Below are positions 33,001 through 41,926 of a DNA stretch of 64,000 nucleotides, piece by piece (positions within the stretch are counted from its first letter, which is position 1; the number at the start of each line of letters is the position of its first letter). Source of the DNA: Mariniflexile sp. AS56 (lineage in GTDB: Bacteria; Bacteroidota; Bacteroidia; Flavobacteriales; Flavobacteriaceae). The stretch is taken from positions 62,001-126,000 of the forward strand of contig NZ_JAUPED010000005.1 in NCBI RefSeq assembly GCF_030552475.1, in the 5' to 3' direction. A program made the position numbers and the translations under genes. The notes below the pieces were generated by a model. The model was not told where the DNA came from, did no database searches, and saw nothing but the letters and a program-made list of their open reading frames with translations.

Positions 33001-34353
33001 TTAGTCTTCAACTTGTTTTTGTATCACAAAATCTTCCATAAACTTCGTGGTATAATTTCCAGCTAAATAATCTGGATGATCCATTAATTGTCTGTGGAAT
33101 GGTATGGTGGTTTTTACACCTTCAATTACAAATTCATCTAAAGCACGTTTCATTTTATTGATCGCTTCTTCTCTTGTTTGCGCCGTTGTAATTAACTTAG
33201 CAATCATAGAATCATAATTTGGCGGTATCGTGTAACCTGCATACACATGCGTATCTAAACGTACACCGTGACCTCCAGGCGCATGTAACGTTGTGATAGT
33301 TCCTGGTGATGGGCGGAAGCCGTTAAACGGGTCTTCAGCATTAATACGACACTCTATAGAATGTAATTTTGGTAAATAGTTTTTACCAGAAATTGGCACC
33401 CCTGCAGCAACAAGAATTTGTTCGCGAATTAAATCGAAATCTATGACTTGTTCTGTTATAGGGTGTTCTACTTGAATACGGGTATTCATCTCCATGAAGT
33501 AGAAGTTGCGGTGCTTATCTACTAAAAATTCGATAGTTCCTGCGCCTTCATACTTAATATATTCTGCTGCTTTTACAGCTGCAGCTCCCATTTTTTCTCG
33601 AAGTTCATCGGTCATAAATGGTGAAGGAGTTTCTTCTGTTAGTTTTTGATGACGACGTTGAATCGAGCAATCTCTTTCAGATAAATGACATGCTTTACCT
33701 GTAGAATCACCAACAATTTGAATTTCAATATGTCTTGGTTCTTCAATAAGTTTCTCCATGTACATATCGTCATTACCGAAAGCAGCTTTACTTTCTTGAC
33801 GTGCAGAATCCCAAGCATCTTTTAAATTTTCAGGTTTAAAAACGCCTCGCATTCCTTTTCCACCACCACCAGCAGATGCTTTAAGCATGACTGGATATCC
33901 TGTGATTTTAGCAACTTTCTCACATTCTTCGAATGATTGAATTACACCTTCACTTCCTGGAACACATGGTACGCCTGCAGCAATCATTGTTGTTTTTGCA
34001 TTGGCTTTGTCTCCCATTCTATCAATCATTTCTGGAGAGGCACCAATAAACTTGATTCCGTGCTCTTCACAAATTTTTGAAAATTTAGCGTTTTCAGATA
34101 AAAACCCATAACCTGGATGAATCGCGTCTGCATTTGTAATTTCTGCAGCCGATATAATGTTAGACATTTTTAAATAAGAAAGTGCACTTGAAGGGGGCCC
34201 TATACAAACAGCTTCATCTGCAAACTTAACGTGTAAACTTTCTGCATCTGCGGTTGAATAAACAGCCACTGTTTTAATGCCCATTTCTTTACAGGTTCTA
34301 ATAACACGAAGTGCTATTTCTCCTCTATTGGCAATCAGTATTTTTTTAAACAT
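33001..34353 (-). CDS. accC: acetyl-CoA carboxylase, biotin carboxylase subunit
   Basis: A 450-residue ATP-grasp enzyme that carboxylates biotin on AccB using ATP and bicarbonate, the first step of fatty-acid synthesis. Motifs: the N-terminal [16 protein letters not shown], the glycine-rich ATP loop [12 protein letters not shown], the catalytic [14 protein letters not shown], and the C-terminal [16 protein letters not shown]. Length is standard. It follows accB at 96 bp in the fabH-accB-accC operon and is followed by a terminator. Confidence 0.97.
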   Translation of the reverse strand: MFKKILIANRGEIALRVIRTCKEMGIKTVAVYSTADAESLHVKFADEAVCIGPPSSALSYLKMSNIISAAEITNADAIHPGYGFLSENAKFSKICEEHGIKFIGASPEMIDRMGDKANAKTTMIAAGVPCVPGSEGVIQSFEECEKVAKITGYPVMLKASAGGGGKGMRGVFKPENLKDAWDSARQESKAAFGNDDMYMEKLIEEPRHIEIQIVGDSTGKACHLSERDCSIQRRHQKLTEETPSPFMTDELREKMGAAAVKAAEYIKYEGAGTIEFLVDKHRNFYFMEMNTRIQVEHPITEQVIDFDLIREQILVAAGVPISGKNYLPKLHSIECRINAEDPFNGFRPSPGTITTLHAPGGHGVRLDTHVYAGYTIPPNYDSMIAKLITTAQTREEAINKMKRALDEFVIEGVKTTIPFHRQLMDHPDYLAGNYTTKFMEDFVIQKQVED

Positions 34354-34449
34354 AATATTTTGAGTTTAAGAGTTAATGGTTTAGTTGTTTACAAGTTTTC
34401 TGGCACATATGCTTTCAAACTTTTAAACTTTCAAACTTTAAACTTCAAA

Positions 34450-34929
34450 TTAAGATGGGTCTACCAAAAATAATGGTTGATCGAATTCAACCGGAGAAGA
34501 ATCATCAACTAATATTTTAACAACTTTTCCTGAAACTTCAGATTCAATTTCATTGAATAGTTTCATAGCTTCTATAATACAAAGCACATCACCTTCAGCA
34601 ATGGTTTGTCCAACCTCAACAAATAATGGTTTATCTGGTGATGGTTTTCTATAGAACGTTCCTATAATTGGTGATTTAATGGTAATGAATTTTGAATCTT
34701 CTTCTGCAGGCGCTGCAGGAGCAGCTGCACTTGCAACAGGTTGAGCTTCTCCAACAGGTGCATGCATTTGTGGCATTTGAGGTGCCATTGGTGCGTAATG
34801 TACTGCTGTTGTTTCTGGATCTGATCCTGTTTTAATGGTGATTTTAATATCATCCATTTCTAATTTAACCTCGCTTGCTCCAGACTTGGCTACAAATTTG
34901 ATTAAGTTTTGAATTTCTTTAATATCCAT
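34450..34929 (-). CDS. accB: acetyl-CoA carboxylase, biotin carboxyl carrier protein
   Basis: A 159-residue carrier for acetyl-CoA carboxylase. Residues 1-38 form the N-terminal helix and strands (MDIKEIQNLIKFVAKSG), residues 44-77 are a Pro/Ala/Met-rich flexible linker, and residues 79-159 are the biotinyl domain with the biotin lysine K123 in IEAMKLFNE. It lies between fabH (23 bp) and accC (96 bp) on the same strand. Confidence 0.97.
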   Translation of the reverse strand: MDIKEIQNLIKFVAKSGASEVKLEMDDIKITIKTGSDPETTAVHYAPMAPQMPQMHAPVGEAQPVASAAAPAAPAEEDSKFITIKSPIIGTFYRKPSPDKPLFVEVGQTIAEGDVLCIIEAMKLFNEIESEVSGKVVKILVDDSSPVEFDQPLFLVDPS

Positions 34930-34952
34930 AATCTTTACTAATTAGTTAGTGG

Positions 34953-35954
34953 TTAGTTTACTGAATTATATGCCCATTTTAAATAAATGGATCCCCAATT
35001 AAATCCGCCTCCAAAAGCGGCAAAAATTACATTATCTCCTTTTTTAAGTTGCGATTCATAATCATTTAATAGTAACGGTAAAGTCGCCGATGTGGTATTA
35101 CCATACTTATGAATATTAATCATCACTTTCTTTTCGTCTAAATCGATGCGGTTTGCGGTTGCATCAATAATACGTTTGTTTGCTTGATGCGCTGCCAACC
35201 AGTCTACATCATCTTTTGTTAAATTATTACGTTCTAATATTTTAACTGCAGCATCTGCCATGTTGAAAACAGCATTTTTAAATACCGTTTTACCTTCTTG
35301 AAAAGCATATTGACCACCTTGCTCTAAAATTTCTGCTGTTAATGAAAATGAAGACCCACCATAAGTAGCTTGTAAAAACTCTCTACCAGTACCATCACTT
35401 CTTAGGTATTCATCTTGAAGACCTAAACCTTCTTCATTCGGTTCAAACAAAACAGCACCTGCTCCGTCACCAAAAATAATACAAGTCGCTCTATCTTTAT
35501 AATTAATTATTGAAGACATTTTATCGGCTCCAATTAATAATACATTTTTATAGCGACCAGATTCTATATAACTTGATGCTACAGACATACCGTATAAGAA
35601 ACTAGAACATGCCGCATCCATATCGAATGAAAATGCGTTTGTCGCTCCTATTTCGGTTGCAGTGTAAGAGGCTGTTGAAGCCGCTTTCATGTCTGGAGTT
35701 GCTGTTGCAACAATAACAAGTTCTATTGTTTTAGGGTCTATACCTTTTTTATTAATAAGGTCTTGAGCCGCTTTTATAGCTAAGTAAGAAGTTCCCTTAC
35801 CTTCGTCTTTAAGAATTCGACGCTCTTTAATCCCTGTTCTGGAAGTTATCCATTCATCATTAGTGTCAACCAAAGTCTCAAGAATTTGATTGGTTAAGAT
35901 GTATTCTGGCACATAAGCGCCAACAGCGGTTATTGCTGCTGAGATTTTTCCCAT
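34953..35954 (-). CDS. fabH: beta-ketoacyl-ACP synthase III
   Basis: A 333-residue thiolase-fold enzyme that condenses acetyl-CoA with malonyl-ACP to start fatty acids. The catalytic triad is visible: Cys in DMDAACSSFLYG (about 113), His in AAHQANKRIID (about 255), Asn in HKYGNTTSATLP (about 285). Length and motif spacing match FabH. It is in the DUF177-rpmF-fabH-accB-accC cluster that is conserved in Bacteroidetes; rpmF lies 180 bp upstream, with a terminator between them. Confidence 0.97.
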   Translation of the reverse strand: MGKISAAITAVGAYVPEYILTNQILETLVDTNDEWITSRTGIKERRILKDEGKGTSYLAIKAAQDLINKKGIDPKTIELVIVATATPDMKAASTASYTATEIGATNAFSFDMDAACSSFLYGMSVASSYIESGRYKNVLLIGADKMSSIINYKDRATCIIFGDGAGAVLFEPNEEGLGLQDEYLRSDGTGREFLQATYGGSSFSLTAEILEQGGQYAFQEGKTVFKNAVFNMADAAVKILERNNLTKDDVDWLAAHQANKRIIDATANRIDLDEKKVMINIHKYGNTTSATLPLLLNDYESQLKKGDNVIFAAFGGGFNWGSIYLKWAYNSVN

Positions 35955-36090
35955 AACTCTATAGTTAAATTGATCAAAAAATCATTAAAATTGAACAAAA
36001 ACACTCAATATTTCGTGAAAACTACTAAATTCTTACGAAATATAATGCAAAGTACGTGTTTTTGTCCTGCAGAAAAAGCATATCATAAAA

Positions 36091-36114
36091 AAAACGCTCA
36101 CATGTGAGCGTTTT
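36091..36114. terminator. terminator-like palindrome after rpmF
   Basis: A perfect 24-bp palindrome, AAAACGCTCACA followed by its complement, with A- and T-runs outside, 20 bp after the rpmF stop. It may partly end the rpmF transcript before fabH. Confidence 0.8.
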
Positions 36115-36134
36115 ATTATATGCATGCATATTAC

Positions 36135-36338
36135 TTATGCTACGTTTTCTACAGCTTCAGAATTGTCAATTAATACTTGACCTCTATAATATAGTTTTCC
36201 TTCATGCCAATGAGCTCTGTGATACAGGTGTGCTTCACCAGTTGTTGGGCAAGTAGCAATCTGTGGCGCAGTTGCTTTATAATGTGTTCTTCTTTTATCT
36301 CTTCTTGTTTTCGAGATTTTTCTCTTAGGATGTGCCAT
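36135..36338 (-). CDS. rpmF: 50S ribosomal protein L32
   Basis: A 67-residue ribosomal protein: [21 protein letters not shown], then [18 protein letters not shown]. Only one cysteine is present, so it is the zinc-free type of L32 seen in Bacteroidetes. It is 9 bp downstream of the DUF177 gene, the standard pairing, and is followed by a palindromic terminator. Confidence 0.97.
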   Translation of the reverse strand: MAHPKRKISKTRRDKRRTHYKATAPQIATCPTTGEAHLYHRAHWHEGKLYYRGQVLIDNSEAVENVA

Positions 36339-36347
36339 TTTTTATAT

Positions 36348-36887
36348 TTATTTATCCGTTAATAGTTTCTTTAATGTATTCCAACGAGGATCGGTTTCCT
36401 CTTCAGTTTCTTTTTCTTCCTTAAGCCTTGGGCTTAATTCTTCTAGTTTTTCAAGTATATCAGAATCTAAAGTTCCATCTTTAACTCCTGGGTGAACGCG
36501 TTTAATTGGTACTGATAGTACTATTAATTCGTAAATGTATTGTTGTGTGATAATCTCATATGTTCCGTGAGGCACAATAAGAATATCTTCAAACTCGTCA
36601 TTATAATCATCTCCAAATTTCACCACCAAATCAAACTCATTATCTATGGTTTGATTGTAAGGCTCGTTTGTTAAATCGCAATTAACATTTACAAATCCTG
36701 AAATTTTAAAATTTAATTCTAGTAAAGTTGATTTTTTATCTAATATTAGATCAACATCAATTTTTACATCATTAAACTCTTCATACTCAAAATATTCAAA
36801 GAACGCTTGCTCTATTTTATACTCAAAATGATGCTTTCCTAGCTTTAACCCTACAAATGGAATTGTAAACTCTTTTAATGGCTTCAT
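36348..36887 (-). CDS. DUF177 (YceD-like) protein
   Basis: A 179-residue cytosolic protein with the DUF177 layout: early strands EFTIPFVGLKLGKHHF, a middle segment with NVNCDLTNEPY and the C-terminal PIKRVHPGVKDGTL, followed by an acidic tail (SPRLKEEKETEEETD). The family accompanies rpmF in most bacteria and is linked to 23S rRNA accumulation and ribosome assembly in E. coli and plants; here the partnership is as expected. A minus-strand promoter box lies at 36999-37006. Confidence 0.88.
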   Translation of the reverse strand: MKPLKEFTIPFVGLKLGKHHFEYKIEQAFFEYFEYEEFNDVKIDVDLILDKKSTLLELNFKISGFVNVNCDLTNEPYNQTIDNEFDLVVKFGDDYNDEFEDILIVPHGTYEIITQQYIYELIVLSVPIKRVHPGVKDGTLDSDILEKLEELSPRLKEEKETEEETDPRWNTLKKLLTDK

Positions 36888-36998
36888 GTGTTTATCTTAT
36901 TTTTTTTAAACGGACACATGCAGTTCGCTATTAATCATCTCGTTGTGAAATAAAATTTTGAACATGCTCGTTTCATTATCACATCTATTTTGAGCCTG

Positions 36999-37006
36999 CA
37001 AATATA
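36999..37006 (-). promoter_or_regulatory. promoter -7 box of DUF177-rpmF-fabH-acc operon
   Basis: CAAATATA on the plus strand is TATATTTG on the minus strand, exact TAnnTTTG. A CAA at 37023-37025 lies 16 bp further upstream as -33. Confidence 0.5.
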
Positions 37007-37049
37007 TAAATTTTTATTTAAGCAACATTACTTATAAACATTTTTTTGT

Positions 37050-38096
37050 TTACATCTTTCTATTTGATTTTTTTAGAGGATTTATTGTAAGTTCCTCATA
37101 ATCAAATCTGTTTCTAAAAATTTGAATGGCAGTGAAAACAGCTTCCTTAAAAGAGTTCTCGTCGGCCTCCCCTTTTCCTGCTATTTCATAGGCAGTTCCG
37201 TGGTCTGGAGATGTTCTAATTTTATTTAATCCTGCGGTAAAATTAACACCTTGACCAAAGGATAATGTTTTAAAAGGAATCAAACCTTGATCGTGATAGG
37301 TTGCTACAATAGCATCAAAATTCTTATAATTATTAGAACCAAAAAAACTATCTGCAGCATAAGGACCATAAACTAGCTTACCATCTTCCTTTATTTTTTG
37401 AAGTGTTGGGCGTAAAATAGTATCATCTTCATTACCTATTACACCATTATCTCCCGTATGCGGGTTTATACCTAACACGGCAATTTTTGGTCTTACAATA
37501 TTAAAGTCCTTTAATAAGGAGTTATAAACAGCATTTATTTTTTTAGTTATTAATGCTTCCGTTAGGTTCTCTACAATATCTTTTACAGGCACATGGTCTG
37601 TTAATAACCCCACTCTAAGCGAATCGGTTACCATAAACATTAGGCTTTCTCCTTCTAGTTCTTGCGCCAAATAATCGGTATGACCTGGGAATTTAAATTC
37701 TTCAGATTGTATATTATGTTTATTTATAGGTGCTGTAACCAAAACATCAATTAGGCTTTCTTTTAGTGCTTTTGTTGCGGCTTCCAACGATTTAATCGCG
37801 TACGCCCCTATTTTAATATCTTCTTTACCAAAGTCTATAGTTACAGGTTCATTCCAACAATTAAACACATTAACCTTTCCTGTCGCTAATTGATTTAAAT
37901 TATTTATGCTATTGAAATTGATTTCCGAATTAAAATGTGTTTTGAAAAAATTCATAACTTTTGACGATGCAAAAATTACGGGCGTACAGAATTCTAGCAT
38001 CCTAGCGTCTTCAAATGTTTTTAAAACAATTTCTCCACCAATGCCATTTAAGTCACCTATTGATATACCAACTACTATATTTTCCGATTTCTTCAT
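37050..38096 (-). CDS. pdxA: 4-hydroxythreonine-4-phosphate dehydrogenase
   Basis: A 348-residue NAD-dependent enzyme of pyridoxal phosphate synthesis. Motifs: GISIGDLNGIGGEIVLKTF near the N-terminus, FPGHTDYLAQELEG with a metal-site histidine, TYHDQGLIPFKTLSF with another, and RTSPDHGTAYEIAGKG with the third. The ATG at 38096 (MKKSENIVVGISIG) is preferred to the one 12 bp upstream since it matches the family start. Divergent from ribE. Confidence 0.95.
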   Translation of the reverse strand: MKKSENIVVGISIGDLNGIGGEIVLKTFEDARMLEFCTPVIFASSKVMNFFKTHFNSEINFNSINNLNQLATGKVNVFNCWNEPVTIDFGKEDIKIGAYAIKSLEAATKALKESLIDVLVTAPINKHNIQSEEFKFPGHTDYLAQELEGESLMFMVTDSLRVGLLTDHVPVKDIVENLTEALITKKINAVYNSLLKDFNIVRPKIAVLGINPHTGDNGVIGNEDDTILRPTLQKIKEDGKLVYGPYAADSFFGSNNYKNFDAIVATYHDQGLIPFKTLSFGQGVNFTAGLNKIRTSPDHGTAYEIAGKGEADENSFKEAVFTAIQIFRNRFDYEELTINPLKKSNRKM

Positions 38097-38201
38097 TAAG
38101 AATGACAACTTTTGTTTGTAATTTTGATAATTATTCCGAATAAAAAACCTTTTTGGTATTCATTTGGAATCGCAAATTTAGTTAAATAAACAAACAATAT
38201 T

Positions 38202-38804
38202 ATGTTTACTGGAATAATTGAAGATATTGGAACCATTTCAAATTTAAAATCTGAATTAGATAATCTTCACATCACCGTAAAAAGTGTGATTACCCCCGAA
38301 TTAAAAATAGACCAAAGTGTTGCTCATAATGGCGTTTGCCTTACGGTAATAAGTATTGATAGTGACGAGTATACGGTTACTGCCATAAAAGAAACTTTAA
38401 ATAAAACCAATATAGGCTCACTTCAAATTGGTAGCCAAGTAAATTTAGAACGTGCCATGAAATTGGGCGATAGGCTAGATGGCCATATTGTACAAGGACA
38501 TGTAGACCAAACGGCTGTTTGCACGCATATTAATGAAGCCAATGGAAGTTGGGAATTCACTTTTAGTTATGACACGTCTTTAAATAATATTACGATAGAA
38601 AAAGGATCGGTAACTATAAACGGAACAAGTTTAACCGTTGTAAACTCAAAAAAAGACAGCTTTAGTGTTGCGATTATACCTTACACCTATAACCACACCA
38701 ATTTTAATACCCTTGAAAAAGGAACTGTAGTAAATTTAGAATTTGATGTTTTAGGAAAATATGTATCTAGACTTCTAGAACTAGGGCATTTGGGCAAAAA
38801 CTAG
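38202..38804 (+). CDS. ribE: riboflavin synthase (alpha subunit)
   Basis: A 200-residue enzyme that makes riboflavin from two 6,7-dimethyl-8-ribityllumazine molecules. It has two lumazine-binding repeats, each with the usual pattern: MFTGIIEDIG with NGVCLTV in the first, and IVQGHVDQ with NGTSLTV in the second. Length is standard. No FMN riboswitch motif is seen upstream. The last 4 bp overlap the end of the convergent small secreted-protein gene. Confidence 0.96.
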   Translation: MFTGIIEDIGTISNLKSELDNLHITVKSVITPELKIDQSVAHNGVCLTVISIDSDEYTVTAIKETLNKTNIGSLQIGSQVNLERAMKLGDRLDGHIVQGHVDQTAVCTHINEANGSWEFTFSYDTSLNNITIEKGSVTINGTSLTVVNSKKDSFSVAIIPYTYNHTNFNTLEKGTVVNLEFDVLGKYVSRLLELGHLGKN

Positions 38805-38995
38805 TTTTTATTAAACACTAGTTTTTTTGCACCATAGAATAAACCAACACAAACACCTATAAGTACACCTCCATCAATAGGAAGCCCCGGTGGTGGTGGT
38901 ATCCCTGGCGGCGGCGGTTGTGTTTGAGCTGCGCATACAACACTTATTAATACAAATAAGATTGAGGCAAATATTCTTTTATTTTGTATTGTCAT
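38801..38995 (-). CDS. small proline-rich membrane protein with signal peptide
   Basis: A protein of 64 residues if it starts at the ATG at 38995 (MTIQNKRIFASILFVLISVVCAAQTQ). The signal peptide is followed by a PPPPGIPPPPGLPIDGG block, then a hydrophobic segment (VLIGVCVGLFYGAKKLVF). This small Pro-rich type is common in Flavobacteriaceae; the function is unknown. The promoter box at 39002-39009 leaves only 6 nt to this ATG, so the mRNA may be leaderless. Its stop overlaps the ribE end by 4 bp. Confidence 0.8.
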   Translation of the reverse strand: MTIQNKRIFASILFVLISVVCAAQTQPPPPGIPPPPGLPIDGGVLIGVCVGLFYGAKKLVFNKN

Positions 38996-39001
38996 TGGGT
39001 G

Positions 39002-39031
39002 CAAATGTATAAAAAAAACCAAGCCAACAAA
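39002..39031 (-). promoter_or_regulatory. strong promoter giving possible leaderless mRNA
   Basis: On the minus strand TTTG (CAAA at 39028-39031) precedes TACATTTG (39002-39009) by 18 bp, exact for the -33/-7 Bacteroidetes consensus. The start codon (38995) follows only 6 nt later. Confidence 0.6.
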
Positions 39032-39276
39032 GGAATTCTGTGTTTTTTAGGCTTAAATCATCTGTGAAGCGCTAAAAATGATCGACAAAATGCAATTATT
39101 CTTTATTTTTTCTAATTATATAAAAAACGCCTCTTTCATGGAAAAAGTATTTTTGTATAAAAAAAATCTTTCATTTTTTATAATCAAGACAAATATATAT
39201 AAAATAGTATAGAAGTTAAATTGATTTATTACGGTTTTAAAAAAGAATTAACATCTTATTAATTATAGTACAAAAA

Positions 39277-39304
39277 AAAGCCTTTCAATTGCTTGAAAGG
39301 CTTT
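39277..39304 (-). terminator. terminator after tRNA(CAU)
   Basis: AAAGCCTTTCAA (39277-39288) pairs with TTGAAAGGCTTT (39293-39304) with a 4-nt loop; on the minus strand it ends in a long T-run. Confidence 0.9.
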
Positions 39305-39313
39305 GTAAAACCG

Positions 39314-39387
39314 TGGTCCCACCTGGGCTCGAACCAGGGACCACCTGATTATGAGTCAGGTGCTCTAACCAACTGAGCTATAGGACC
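39314..39387 (-). tRNA. tRNA with CAU anticodon, probably Ile2
   Basis: A 74-nt cloverleaf; anticodon loop CTCATAA gives CAU. The acceptor stem GGTCCTA/TGGGACC has consecutive C4-G69 and C5-G68 pairs, which TilS uses in E. coli to pick tRNA-Ile2 for lysidine modification. Elongator Met cannot be excluded from sequence alone. CCA is not encoded. Confidence 0.9.
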
Positions 39388-39473
39388 GCTTCGTATATGT
39401 TACCGTATTAAATACCGCTTCATGCCGAAATTGGCTGCGAATTTAATACTAATTTTAAAACTCCGCAAGAAAA

Positions 39474-39884
39474 TTATTCTTTTAAAATAATTTCTTGACA
39501 CAACTCTATAAGAACACCGTTTGTACTTTTAGGGTGCAGGAAAACAACTAGCTTATTATCAGCCCCTTTTTTGGCTATTTCGTTTAAAACAACAAAACCT
39601 TCACCTGTTAATCTTTTTACTTCTTCTTCAATATTTTCCACATCAAAAGCGATATGATGGATGCCTTCTCCCTTTTTATCTATAAACTTTGCGATAGGAC
39701 TATCGGCATTGGTTGCTTCTAAAAGTTCAATTTTATTACTTCCCACCTTAAAAAAGGAGGTTTTTACACCTTCACTTTCTACGGTTTCTGTTTTATAACT
39801 GGGCGCTCCAAGAAGTTTAGAAAACAACTCATTAGAATTTTCGATGTTTTTAACCGCTATTCCTATGTGTTCAATTTTATTCAT
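39474..39884 (-). CDS. mce: methylmalonyl-CoA epimerase
   Basis: A 136-residue glyoxalase-fold protein that interconverts the (R) and (S) forms of methylmalonyl-CoA, part of propionate/succinate metabolism. Metal ligands fit the family: His in EHIGIAVKN, His in GIHHIAFDVEN, Glu in VLIELCQ at the C-terminus. Length is typical. Candidate promoter box at 39975-39982 (CAAAAGTA, plus reading), back-to-back with the rbfA promoter. Methylmalonyl-CoA mutase is not in the window. Confidence 0.93.
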   Translation of the reverse strand: MNKIEHIGIAVKNIENSNELFSKLLGAPSYKTETVESEGVKTSFFKVGSNKIELLEATNADSPIAKFIDKKGEGIHHIAFDVENIEEEVKRLTGEGFVVLNEIAKKGADNKLVVFLHPKSTNGVLIELCQEIILKE

Positions 39885-40003
39885 TGTTTAGTTTTTGTCA
39901 TTCCCTTGTTAAAAGAAATCTCTTTATTCATTCCGCTTTAACGGAAAACTTATTAAGATACAAATTTTGCCTACCAAAAGTAAGATAATCTTTAAATAAC
40001 CGC

Positions 40004-40011
40004 TATTTTTG
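40004..40011 (+). promoter_or_regulatory. promoter -7 box of rbfA
   Basis: TATTTTTG, an exact TAnnTTTG match, 27 bp before the ATG at 40039. It covers the ATG-like upstream start at 40009, supporting the later one. Confidence 0.5.
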
Positions 40012-40038
40012 CATCCTAAACCTTTAATAGGTATCAAA

Positions 40039-40443
40039 ATGAGTAACGTAGAGGAAAGTCAAAGACAGAAAAAAATAGGATCGGTTTTACAACGCGATTT
40101 AGTTGAAGTGCTTCAGGGCGCTGCTACACAAGGTGGCATGCATGGCATATTAATATCAGTTTCTAAAGTAAAGGTAACGGTAGATCTATCGGTTGCTAAA
40201 GTATATTTAAGTATTTTTCCTAACGACAAAGCAAAAGAATTGCTGGTTGGAATCAAATCGAACACCCCATTAATTAGACATGAATTAGCACAACGCACAA
40301 GAAACCAATTGCGCCGTATGCCTAATTTAGAATTTTTTATTGACGATTCTTTAGAGTACATCGACCAAATTGACAAATCTTTAAAAGGCCAAGAAAACCC
40401 TATTAAAGACCCATCTATTTTAGACAAAAGGAAAAAATCTTAA
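40039..40443 (+). CDS. rbfA: 30S ribosome-binding factor A
   Basis: A 134-residue ribosome maturation factor that binds immature 30S subunits and helps 16S rRNA 5'-end processing. The KH-like fold shows ESQRQKKIGSVLQRDLVEVL, then VTVDLSVAKVYLSIFP and RHELAQRTRNQLRRMPNLEFFIDDSLEY. The ATG at 40039 (MSNVEESQRQ) is chosen from the family start and promoter position. The next gene begins 7 bp after the stop, implying cotranscription. Confidence 0.94.
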   Translation: MSNVEESQRQKKIGSVLQRDLVEVLQGAATQGGMHGILISVSKVKVTVDLSVAKVYLSIFPNDKAKELLVGIKSNTPLIRHELAQRTRNQLRRMPNLEFFIDDSLEYIDQIDKSLKGQENPIKDPSILDKRKKS

Positions 40444-40450
40444 TCGAAAT

Positions 40451-41656
40451 TTGAACTTCCCTTTATATATAGCAAAACGTTATTTACGCTCAAAAAGCAG
40501 TAACAATGCTATTAATTTTATTACCATTATCGCCGTTATTGGTGTTATTTTAGGTTCTGCCTCCTTATTTATTGTGCTTTCTGGTTTTGCCGGTTTAAAA
40601 GATTTTACGCTTCAATTTTCGAGCATAATAGATCCTAACCTGAAAGCAGAAACTGCCGTTGGAAAGTCGTTCATACTAACCGACGACGCCATTAGCAAAC
40701 TTAATAAGTTAGACGACATAGCACAATATGCCAAAATTGTTGAAGAGCGTGTTATCATTGCGTCTCAAGACAAAAATACCATCGCCACCATAAAGGGTGT
40801 TGACGAGCATTTTCAACAGGTAGTTAATTTTGATACGGTTATAGAACACGGGCATTGGATAGAACCAAAATCGCGACAAATTATAGTGGGCTGGGGTATT
40901 GCAACCAATTTATCTTTAGGTATTTTAGACTATACCAACCCGATAAATATTTATGTGCCGAAACCTGGAAAAGGACAAATTACTTCCATAAAAAATGCAT
41001 TTAATAGCATGAACGTTATTAACGTGGGTGTGTTTTTTATTAATGAAAAACTAAACGACAGCTATGTGTTTGCTCCTATTGAATTGGCTCAGAATTTATT
41101 AAATTATGAACCCAACCAAATAAGTGCCATCGAATTTAAACTGAAGGACGGTGTTGATGAAACCCTTGCGAAAGAACGCATTCAAGCTATTTTAGGAGAT
41201 CAAGTTATTATAAAAAATAGAGCCCAATTAAACGATGCGCTTTACAAAATGCTTAACACTGAAAACTTGGCGGTTTACCTCATTTTTACGCTGGTGTTGA
41301 TTATTGCATTTTTCAACGTGATTGGTTCCTTAATTATGATGATGCTCGATAAAAAACGAAGCCTCAATACTTTATTTAATATAGGTGTTACCGTAAGAGA
41401 CATTCGCCGTATTTTCTTTTACCAAGGGAGTTTAATGAGTGTTGTGGGTGGTTTTATAGGCTTAGTAATTAGCTTAATTATTGTGTTTCTTCAAAAAACA
41501 TTTTCGCTGGTTATGATTACACCTTCGTTAGCTTACCCTGTAAATATCAAAATTGAAAATTTACTTATTGTATTTATAACCATTTCCGTTTTGGGTATTA
41601 TTGCTTCTAAAATAGCATCGGTACGGGTTACAAAATCGTTGGTAGAAGGCCATTAA
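40451..41656 (+). CDS. FtsX-like ABC permease (LolC/LolE type), TTG start
   Basis: A 401-residue inner-membrane permease. Layout: TM1 (about 22-45, INFITIIAVIGVILGSASLF), a large periplasmic domain (about 50-270), then three TMs (AVYLIFTLVLIIAFFNVIGSL, MSVVGGFIGLVISLIIVFL, NLLIVFITISVLGIIAS), as in LolC/LolE lipoprotein-release systems. The start codon is TTG at 40451 (the protein opens NFPLYIAKRYLRSKSS, usual for the family); no ATG is available near. It follows rbfA by 7 bp. No ATPase partner is adjacent. Lipoprotein export is a likely role. Confidence 0.88.
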   Translation: MNFPLYIAKRYLRSKSSNNAINFITIIAVIGVILGSASLFIVLSGFAGLKDFTLQFSSIIDPNLKAETAVGKSFILTDDAISKLNKLDDIAQYAKIVEERVIIASQDKNTIATIKGVDEHFQQVVNFDTVIEHGHWIEPKSRQIIVGWGIATNLSLGILDYTNPINIYVPKPGKGQITSIKNAFNSMNVINVGVFFINEKLNDSYVFAPIELAQNLLNYEPNQISAIEFKLKDGVDETLAKERIQAILGDQVIIKNRAQLNDALYKMLNTENLAVYLIFTLVLIIAFFNVIGSLIMMMLDKKRSLNTLFNIGVTVRDIRRIFFYQGSLMSVVGGFIGLVISLIIVFLQKTFSLVMITPSLAYPVNIKIENLLIVFITISVLGIIASKIASVRVTKSLVEGH

Positions 41657-41770
41657 CTTCGTAGAATTCTAATTCTTGAGATTTCACAAGTTTTGAAAAA
41701 CCATTAGGTGCGAACTTGCATTTTCCCAACTCCTTTAATAAAAAGAAAAAACCTTCGGAAAGCCCGCAAA

Positions 41771-41900
41771 AGCGATAGTAGCGGCATCCTTTTTAAAACT
41801 TTAATAGGCACAAACTGTAGCGCAAACTAAAATTTAGTAGGTTGCTTCTTTGCTCGCCCCTTGCAAAGTCGTTTTAAAAAGATATAGCGGATAGCGCGGT
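41771..41900 (+). repeat. dispersed intergenic repeat, copy C
   Basis: Reads AGCGATAGTAGCGGC, ATCCTTTTTAAAA, a variable centre with GCTTCTTTGCTCGC, then TTTTAAAAAGATATAGCGG and ATAGCGCGGT. Complementary arms as in copies A (12139) and B (32791). It lies between the convergent permease and dusB genes. Confidence 0.8.
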
Positions 41901-41926
41901 GGCTTTTGCCATTTGCCCAAGTTAAA

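Noticed and set aside
38109-38201. FMN riboswitch before riboflavin synthase
   Set aside because: The gap is about 90 bp and shows none of the conserved riboswitch segments.
39148-39155. promoter box TATTTTTG in the gap beside the tRNA(CAU)
   Set aside because: It matches TAnnTTTG but points toward the antisense of the tRNA with no ORF downstream; in such AT-rich DNA it is likely chance.
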